Positions 5,530 to 11,094 of a DNA stretch of 11,094 nt are shown piece after piece. Below the pieces are notes generated by a model. That model had not been told where the DNA came from. It made no database searches and worked only from the letters and a program-made list of their open reading frames with translations. The position numbers and the translations under genes were made by a program. Within the stretch, counting starts at the first letter, position 1. Each line of letters begins with the position of its first letter. Source of the stretch: JARRLC01 sp037387425. GTDB taxonomy: Bacteria; Pseudomonadota; Alphaproteobacteria; Rhizobiales; Rhodomicrobiaceae. The stretch spans positions 1 through 11,094 of the forward strand of contig JARRLC010000094.1 of NCBI GenBank assembly GCA_037387425.1, read 5' to 3'.

Positions 5530-7487
5530 GAAAAATCTTGCCACTGGAACGGCACCTGCAAGCCAGGCGGCTGTGATTGCAGGTGATATACTCGCTGGTA
5601 GAAATGATCCTGAAATTCGTCGCGACCCAATGTCACGACTGCGGTTCCGACCAGTTCCTCCTCAAAAATCGATTGGATCACCGCGCGGACATCTTCTTCC
5701 AGCGCGCTCATGGAATCGTCTTCGAGCACCCATTCCGGTTTATGCAGGAGCACGCGCACATAGGCGATGCGCTGTTGCTCATCCAGCGAAAGTTCCTTAT
5801 CCCAGCGCGCCACGCGATCCAGCACATCAGCGCGATGGCCGAGGTCCAGCCGTTCCAGGGCGGCGGTAACGGCTTCATCGCTGAACTCGGTGGTATGCGG
5901 ATAGGTGAGCACCTCGCGATAGGTGCCAAGCGGTATATAAGGCGCATGCGGCAAAAACATCATATCGCTGCGCGAAGGCAGCTCAACCCGGCCAGCGCCC
6001 CATGGCCACAATCTGGCAAGCGCACGGAAAAACGTGCTTTTGCCTGAGCCGGTCAATCCGGCAACAAGCACATGCTCGCCCGGAGATACTTTGAAATCCT
6101 GCTCTTTGACAGAGATTTGCCCGTGCGGCGCGGCGACTGAAAAATCTTTCCCCGCAATAATTTTGCCGCCGGTCTTTTCGTCCACTTCGATAATGCCGGC
6201 ATCCACGCCCAGTTTATCCAGCTTGCCAAGCACATTGCGATAGGTGATAACGCGCCACGACATCGCCTGCCATGCCGCGATGTTGGGGTAGTTGTCCACA
6301 TACCAGCGCAGCGACGACTGTACTTGCGTGAACGCACCCACAACCTTCATCAGATCGCCGAACGATAATGTGCCTGCGAAATAGCCCGGCGCGGTCACGA
6401 TGAAAGGCACCACGATCGCCATCCAGCCATAGCTGGCGGTTACCCACATCAGGCGGACATGCGCGTTCGTCAAATTCATCATCATGGAAATGACGTTGCC
6501 GAGTTTGCCTTTAACGTATTTCCGCTCGTCGTTCTCGCCTCCATACAGCGCGATAGCTTCTGACGACTCGTTAACGCGCAACAGCGTGAAGCGAAAATCG
6601 GCCTCCCGCGCGCGCATCTCAGCATTGAGCGGCACCAGCGGACGCCCGACACGCCAAGTCAACCACGACCCGATAACCGCATAAGCGATGGCGCACCACA
6701 CCATATAACCGGGCACATTGAACGTGCTGCCATTCACCGAGAACACCACGCGTTCGGAAAGTACCCACAGCACACCAACGAAACTCACCAGCGTGAGCGA
6801 GGCATGCACCAGCCCGACGCAAAAATCGGTGGTAATGTCAGAAAGACTGCGCGCGTCATCATGGATGCGCTGGTCGGGGTTAGAGCCAATCTCGCCCGCA
6901 AGCGGCATACGATAGGCGCGCTTCGGCTTCAGCCATTCGGCGACGACATCCGTTGTGATAATCTCGCGCATGCGGATTTTGAGGACGGCATGTACCCAGG
7001 TTTGTCCCACCCCCAACACAAGCAACACGCTAACGATACTCAAGAAAACAAAAAGCTGATTTATGAACTCCGGCAGATCGCGTTGTTCCAGCGCATCAAA
7101 GAAAGTTTTGTGCCAGTCATTTAGCCAAAGCTGCCCGATAACGTTCAAGAAGATGAAAGCAACCATTGCAGCAGCAAGCAGAACAACCTTGTATCGGCCA
7201 ACAATCTGCCCAACAATCAGTACGAGAAGAATACTAAATATCGTTATGAAAAAACCGGATTTTTGGAAAAAAATGCGGATTTTGCTATCTGCAAATGAAG
7301 TCTGAAAAGATTCTATCCACCCGCTAAACAGGAATTGAATAGAAATGTTCAGCAAAAAAACAATGACGACAGCAAAAAATACAGTGCGAAGCCCCTCCTT
7401 CACTTCCGAACGGCGTAGAATATCTATCAACGTGCGAATTGCCGAAACCGCACTGCTTAGCTCGGTCTTGTTGCCGTCTTGTGTCAT
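5520..7487 (-). CDS. SbmA/BacA-YddA-type ABC transporter, fused permease and divergent ATPase domain
   Basis: A 655-residue fused half-transporter. Residues about 30-370 hold six or more membrane segments (near 35-56, 78-98, 100-122, 142-165, 225-245, 258-278, 347-368) and match the ABC_membrane_2/SbmA_BacA pattern, including LNDWHKTFFDALEQRDLPEF (122-141). Residues about 440-640 are the nucleotide-binding domain. Walker A is intact (GLTGSGKST, 477-485). Other motifs deviate: the Q-loop reads FLPH (His514 for Gln), the signature LSLDEQQR (566-573, Asp569 for the usual second Gly), Walker B LEDD puts Asp591 where the catalytic Glu should be, the D-loop is SALE, and the switch region TLGRDEF has Arg622 for His. 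Relatives carry peptides, cobalamin-like compounds or other solutes across the inner membrane; the substrate here is unknown. It follows the GH3 gene by 24 bases, so the two are probably cotranscribed. The ribosome site is weak. Confidence 0.85.
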   Translation of the reverse strand: MTQDGNKTELSSAVSAIRTLIDILRRSEVKEGLRTVFFAVVIVFLLNISIQFLFSGWIESFQTSFADSKIRIFFQKSGFFITIFSILLVLIVGQIVGRYKVVLLAAAMVAFIFLNVIGQLWLNDWHKTFFDALEQRDLPEFINQLFVFLSIVSVLLVLGVGQTWVHAVLKIRMREIITTDVVAEWLKPKRAYRMPLAGEIGSNPDQRIHDDARSLSDITTDFCVGLVHASLTLVSFVGVLWVLSERVVFSVNGSTFNVPGYMVWCAIAYAVIGSWLTWRVGRPLVPLNAEMRAREADFRFTLLRVNESSEAIALYGGENDERKYVKGKLGNVISMMMNLTNAHVRLMWVTASYGWMAIVVPFIVTAPGYFAGTLSFGDLMKVVGAFTQVQSSLRWYVDNYPNIAAWQAMSWRVITYRNVLGKLDKLGVDAGIIEVDEKTGGKIIAGKDFSVAAPHGQISVKEQDFKVSPGEHVLVAGLTGSGKSTFFRALARLWPWGAGRVELPSRSDMMFLPHAPYIPLGTYREVLTYPHTTEFSDEAVTAALERLDLGHRADVLDRVARWDKELSLDEQQRIAYVRVLLHKPEWVLEDDSMSALEEDVRAVIQSIFEEELVGTAVVTLGRDEFQDHFYQRVYHLQSQPPGLQVPFQWQDFSKK

Positions 7488-7511
7488 AAGGATTGCTTCA
7501 TACTCGGTTCG

Positions 7512-9710
7512 TTAATCGGATTGCAACGTGATGTCTGCCGTTAGAAGCGCATCACGATCCGCGCGCGCACCAACTAGCATTTTGAAGCGTCCTGTTTCAA
7601 GGCGGGGGTTGCCTGCGTCGTCGTAAAAAGCAAGATCGTCGGTGGAAAGCGTGAAACGCGCAACGCCGGTTTTACCGGGAGCGAGCGCGATTTTGGCCAT
7701 AGCTTTCAGCTCCATCACCGGGCGGACGGTACTGGCGAGCGTATCGCGCACAAACAGAAATGCGGTTTCTTCGGCATGAACGTTGCCTTCGTTGGTAATC
7801 TCCACCTCGGCATGGATCGTATCGCCCGCGCGCACGGTCTGAGGCGAAACGCGTAAATTGGCGTAAGCAAAACGCGTATAGGTGAGGCCATGGCCGAACG
7901 GAAATAGCGGGAGAACAGGCGCATCCCAGTATTTGCTGGTCTGCTGCTCGGCAGGGTTAGCGGGGCGACCCGTGGGACGCTCAGCATATGTAATGGGGAT
8001 TTGCCCCACGCTTGCGGGCCACGAGATCGGCAACTTACCGCAAGGCGCATGCGCACCAGTGAGGATATCGGCCAGCGCGTTGCCAGCTTCACTCCCAGGG
8101 AACCACGCCGCGAGCACGCATCCAGCCGTATCGAACAACCACGGCGCAATGAGCGGCCGCCCGCAGGTGAGCACGACGATAACCGGTTTTCCGATGGATA
8201 TAAGCGCTTCAGCAAGCTGGCGCTGGCTGTGTGGAATGCCGGGATCGGCGCGGCTGGTCGCTTCGCCGCACATATTCGATGCCTCACCGATGCACAAGAC
8301 GGTGATATCAGCTTCCTCAGCGAGGTCGAGCGCATCGTTGCGGGCGCGCGGCTCTACAGCTTCGGCGCCAGCTCCCTTCGCTAGCGAGACCTGCCAGCCG
8401 GGCAATGCAGCTTTTAAGCCAGCGAGGAAGCTCACCGTAGCGGCTTCGTCGCCCTCTGCATGCCACGGGCCCAGCATATCGCTAGGCGCATCCGCAAACG
8501 GGCCTATCACGGCTAGATGGCGGGGCGCGTTGGCATTGAGCGGCAACAGCCCATCGCGGTCTTGCAACAGCACCATGGAAGCCCTTGCAGCCTCTCGGGC
8601 AAGCTGGCGATGCGCATCGCGCTGGGCGGCGGTGATGGGCGTCGCGCCCCGGCGGAAGGCGTCGTCGAAGAGGCCAAGCCGCACTTTCAGCATCAGCACG
8701 CGAACGACAGCAGCGTCAATCTGCGCCTCGGTGATGAGACCACGGCTGAGCGCCTCGGCCAGCGCTTGAGGATAAGCCTCGCTCGCCATGTCAATGTCAA
8801 CGCCAGCGGCAAGCGCCAGCGCAGCGGCCTCTGCCAGATCGCCAGCCACGCCATGCGCGATAAGCTCGGCCACCGCGCCAAAATCGCTAATCATGACGCC
8901 ATTAAAACCCCAGCGCTTGCGCACAAGGTCTTGCAAAAGGTTAGCATTGCCGGTCATCGGCTCGCCGTTTAAGCTGGTAAAAGCGGGCATGATGGCGGCA
9001 ACGCCCGCGTCCACAGCCGTGCGGAAAGCAGGTAAATGCACCTCGTGCAGCGAGCGGGAGGAAATATCGACGGCTGCATATTCGCGCCCAGCCGTTACCG
9101 CACCATAAGCGCCTAAATGCTTGGCAGTAGCAGCGGCTGCATCAGCGGCGGAGAGATCCGCTCCCGCTTGCGCTGCCCCCTGCCCTCCCCCTTGAAAGCC
9201 GCGCACTTTCGCCTCAGCAAAACGCCCGCCAAGCCACGGATCTTCGCCGAAACTCTCCACCATACGGCCCCAACGCGGATCGCGCGCGGCATCCAGCATC
9301 GGCGCGAAGGTGAGCGCCACGCCGCCCGCCGTCATCTCCCAAGCCGCAGCGCGGGCGGTTTTCTCCCACAGTTCAGGGGAAAACGCAGCAGCCTCACCTA
9401 GCGGCGTAGGGAATATCGTCTCATAGCCATGCAATACGTCATGGGCGAACAGCAGCGGAATGCCAAGACGGCTTTCCTTCACGGCCACGCCTTGCGCATC
9501 GCGCGTGACATCCGCCCCCCAGATATCAAGCATACTGCCGATTTTCCCTGTCCGAATCGCCTCACGCTGGCTATCGGCGATGACGCTCTGGCTGCCGGAC
9601 GCGAACTCGGGACGCACCATGACAAGCATGACAAGCTGGCCAATCTTGTCTTCCAGCGTCATTCGCGCCAACATTGCATTTACAAAGGATGTTGCATCAG
9701 AGTGCGTCAT
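7512..9710 (-). CDS. GH3 beta-glucosidase, BglX-like, without signal peptide
   Basis: A 732-residue enzyme if started at ATG 9710; a TTG at 9755 would add 15 residues but leave only 11 bases before the divergent gene, so ATG is preferred. It follows E. coli BglX along its length: HDVLHG (90-95), RDPRWGRMVESFGEDP (143-158), KHLGAYGA (197-204), the nucleophile motif MISDF with Asp276, the GE..NMCGEATSR motif with the likely acid/base Glu483, GKLPISWP, the PFGHGLTYT segment (604-612) and a C-terminal fibronectin III-like domain (about 615-732). GH3 enzymes remove terminal beta-linked glucose with retention. BglX is periplasmic, but this protein has no signal peptide and is probably cytoplasmic. 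Pairing with the GH144-like gene suggests beta-1,2-linked oligosaccharides as substrate; beta-1,3 or beta-1,4 substrates are not excluded. It heads an apparent operon with the ABC transporter. Confidence 0.93.
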   Translation of the reverse strand: MTHSDATSFVNAMLARMTLEDKIGQLVMLVMVRPEFASGSQSVIADSQREAIRTGKIGSMLDIWGADVTRDAQGVAVKESRLGIPLLFAHDVLHGYETIFPTPLGEAAAFSPELWEKTARAAAWEMTAGGVALTFAPMLDAARDPRWGRMVESFGEDPWLGGRFAEAKVRGFQGGGQGAAQAGADLSAADAAAATAKHLGAYGAVTAGREYAAVDISSRSLHEVHLPAFRTAVDAGVAAIMPAFTSLNGEPMTGNANLLQDLVRKRWGFNGVMISDFGAVAELIAHGVAGDLAEAAALALAAGVDIDMASEAYPQALAEALSRGLITEAQIDAAVVRVLMLKVRLGLFDDAFRRGATPITAAQRDAHRQLAREAARASMVLLQDRDGLLPLNANAPRHLAVIGPFADAPSDMLGPWHAEGDEAATVSFLAGLKAALPGWQVSLAKGAGAEAVEPRARNDALDLAEEADITVLCIGEASNMCGEATSRADPGIPHSQRQLAEALISIGKPVIVVLTCGRPLIAPWLFDTAGCVLAAWFPGSEAGNALADILTGAHAPCGKLPISWPASVGQIPITYAERPTGRPANPAEQQTSKYWDAPVLPLFPFGHGLTYTRFAYANLRVSPQTVRAGDTIHAEVEITNEGNVHAEETAFLFVRDTLASTVRPVMELKAMAKIALAPGKTGVARFTLSTDDLAFYDDAGNPRLETGRFKMLVGARADRDALLTADITLQSD

Positions 9711-9766
9711 CGTGAGAAACCGTTCTAATTCGAGTAATCGCCGTATCGCCAGCAAAGCTGCATATT
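9711..9766. promoter_or_regulatory. Short divergent spacer between GH3 and GH144-like genes
   Basis: Only 56 bases separate the two start codons, so the promoters must overlap each other or lie inside the opposite coding region. No strong ribosome site precedes either ATG, and no clear -35/-10 pair is visible. TTCTAATTCGAGTAAT is AT-rich with weak dyad symmetry and is the only operator-like stretch. Leaderless or near-leaderless transcripts are possible. Confidence 0.35.
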
Positions 9767-11080
9767 ATGAAAACGCCCGCCGACAAAGACCTTATGCCGG
9801 AAATCGCCGTCAATAGCCACGGTGACGTGCCTCCCGACCCAGCGCAACTGCCTGACGAAGCGCTCCTTGACTTAGTGCAGCGCCGAACATTCGACTTTTT
9901 TTGGGAGTGCGCGCACAAGGACACGGGGATGGCGCTCGACCGCGTGAGCTCTGTAAACCCAAACCCTGACAATAACATGACGGCTACTGGCGGCTCGGGC
10001 TTCGGGGTTATGGCCCTTATAGTAGCGGTGGAGCGCGGTTGGTTGGCGCGCGAGGCCGCCGTCGCGCGGCTCATCACGATGGCAGACTTTCTCTCCTCAG
10101 CTGAAAGCCATCACGGCATCTTTCCGCATTATATCGACGGGGCTACAGGCAAGGCGATCTTCTGGGGCATGGACGACGCGGGCTCGGACGTTGTGGAAAC
10201 AGCGTTTCTCTTCCAAGGGCTGCTATGCGCGCGGGCCTATTTCACCGGAGCAGACGACGCCGAAACGCGCCTGCGCGCCCGCATCAACGAGCTGTGGCGC
10301 CGTGCCGAATGGAGTTGGCACACACCGCCTGGCAAAAACGTGCTCATCTGGCATTGGAGCCCGGAACACGGCTGGGGCAAGACCCATGAAATCCACGGCT
10401 GGGATGAATGTCTCATCGCCTATGTGCTGGCGGCGGCCTCGCCCACGCATCCCATTTCGTCTGAAGCCTATCATCAAGGCTGGGCTGTTAACCGCACTTT
10501 CCACAACGGCCAGCGCTATTTCGACGTGGACCTGCCGCTCGGTCCGGAATATGGCGGACCGCTGTTTTTCTCGCATTTCTCGTTTCTGGGGCTGGACCCG
10601 CGCGGCCTTCGCGACCGCTACGCCGACTACTGGCAGCAAACGCGCGCCCACACGCTCATCAATTACGAACACTGTGTGGCAAACCCGAACGGCTACAAAG
10701 GCTACGGGCCGGACTGCTGGGGGTTGACGGCATCAGATGGCAACGAAGGCTATTCCGCGTATCAGCCGATATGGGATCGCGGCGTGATCGCGCCCACGGC
10801 GGCGCTTTCCAGCATGCCATATGCGCCGGAACAGTCCATGCGAGCGCTACGTTATTTCACGGGGCTGGGCGAGCGCGTGTTGCGGCGCTACGGCTTTATC
10901 GACGCCTTTAACGAAACAGAAGGCTGGTACGGCGACGATTATCTCGCCATCGACCAGGGGGCGATTATCGCCATGATCGAAAACCACCGCTCAGGGCTTT
11001 TGTGGCGGCTGTTCATGAGCTGCCCGGAAGTCGGCGCGGGGCTGGCGCGGCTAGGTTTTGAAGGCTGGCAAGGTGCATAA
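9767..11080 (+). CDS. PF10091 glucoamylase-like protein, candidate GH144 endo-beta-1,2-glucanase
   Basis: A 437-residue protein forming one (alpha/alpha)6-type domain from about residue 31 (EALLDLVQRRTFDFFWECAH) to the end. Family motifs are visible: TGGSGFGVMAL (74-84), MDDAGSDVVETAFLFQGLL (135-153), WHWSPEHGWGKTHEIHGWDE (195-214), AAASPTHPI (222-230), a YGGPLFFSHFSFLGLDPRGL segment (262-281), GLTASDG (319-325) and APTAALSSMPY (342-352). In the GH144 enzyme of Chitinophaga arvensicola, as I recall it, two Asp four residues apart and a Glu about 72 residues later are essential; Asp137, Asp141 and Glu214 match that spacing. GH144 cleaves linear beta-1,2-glucan internally to short sophoro-oligosaccharides. 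No signal peptide is present; only about 30 polar residues precede the domain. The 'glucoamylase' family name is historical and alpha-glucan activity is unlikely. It appears to be first in an operon with a gene starting at 11083. Confidence 0.85.
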   Translation: MKTPADKDLMPEIAVNSHGDVPPDPAQLPDEALLDLVQRRTFDFFWECAHKDTGMALDRVSSVNPNPDNNMTATGGSGFGVMALIVAVERGWLAREAAVARLITMADFLSSAESHHGIFPHYIDGATGKAIFWGMDDAGSDVVETAFLFQGLLCARAYFTGADDAETRLRARINELWRRAEWSWHTPPGKNVLIWHWSPEHGWGKTHEIHGWDECLIAYVLAAASPTHPISSEAYHQGWAVNRTFHNGQRYFDVDLPLGPEYGGPLFFSHFSFLGLDPRGLRDRYADYWQQTRAHTLINYEHCVANPNGYKGYGPDCWGLTASDGNEGYSAYQPIWDRGVIAPTAALSSMPYAPEQSMRALRYFTGLGERVLRRYGFIDAFNETEGWYGDDYLAIDQGAIIAMIENHRSGLLWRLFMSCPEVGAGLARLGFEGWQGA

Positions 11081-11082
11081 CC

Positions 11083-11094
11083 ATGACGAACAGC
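11083..11094 (+). CDS. Start of a further gene, cut by the window edge
   Basis: ATG at 11083, two bases after the stop of the GH144-like gene, opens MTNS before the window ends. AAGGTG about 13 bases upstream could serve as ribosome site. The tight spacing suggests it is the next gene of the same operon, but four codons allow no product call; a sugar transporter or another glycoside-degradation gene would fit the context. Confidence 0.4.

Noticed and set aside
5456..5869. Plus-strand 137-residue open frame after the small gene
   Set aside because: It would run through the intrinsic terminator and lies antisense to the ABC transporter's ATPase domain; low-complexity Arg/Pro composition.
7882..8769. 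Plus-strand 295-residue open frame inside the GH3 gene
   Set aside because: Antisense shadow in GC-rich DNA; Ser/Ala/Pro-rich with no domain, while the opposite strand carries all GH3 motifs.
9767..11080. True glucoamylase (alpha-glucan hydrolase)
   Set aside because: The family name PF10091 suggests it, but GH15 motifs are absent and the GWDE and DDAGSD motifs fit the beta-1,2-glucanase group.

Overview
The window looks like chromosomal DNA of an alphaproteobacterium; genus cannot be named from sequence alone. The reasons are the alphaproteobacterial style of Der (first G4 motif NKCE, SAEH motif), a chi subunit gene, a vitamin-uptake/SbmA-BacA-type fused ABC transporter and moderately high GC in most genes. 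No rRNA, tRNA, CRISPR array or insertion sequence was seen. 

Layout. (1) 1-577, minus: the 5' two thirds or less of a secreted, Lys/Arg/Gln/Glu-rich hexapeptide-repeat protein running off the left edge. (2) 726-4330, plus: a probable operon of an exported ten-repeat TPR protein, the ribosome-assembly GTPase Der and the DNA polymerase III chi subunit HolC; der and holC overlap by four bases. (3) 4364-4978, minus: an XRE-type helix-turn-helix regulator with an unrecognised C-terminal domain, converging on holC. (4) 4979-5188: an AT-rich divergent control region with a perfect 10-bp tandem repeat and several palindromes. (5) 5189-5437, plus: an 82-residue protein of unknown function with its own strong intrinsic terminator (5480-5529). 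(6) 7512-9710 and 5520-7487, both minus and 24 bases apart: a BglX-like GH3 beta-glucosidase followed by a fused permease/ATPase ABC transporter. (7) 9767-11080, plus, divergent from the GH3 gene: a PF10091 'glucoamylase-like' protein best matched to GH144 endo-beta-1,2-glucanases, apparently followed at once by another gene starting at 11083.

How the genes work together. The left half is housekeeping plus envelope proteins. The right half reads as a sugar-catabolic locus: an endo-acting GH144 candidate would cut beta-1,2-glucan into short sophoro-oligosaccharides and the GH3 enzyme would release glucose. Neither enzyme shows a signal peptide, so the degradation would be cytoplasmic and would need an importer. 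The linked ABC transporter is one candidate, but its ATPase domain has replaced the Q-loop Gln, the signature Gly, the catalytic Glu and the switch His while keeping Walker A, which makes its mechanism the oddest thing in the window. The regulator/small-protein pair between the halves is the least understood part.
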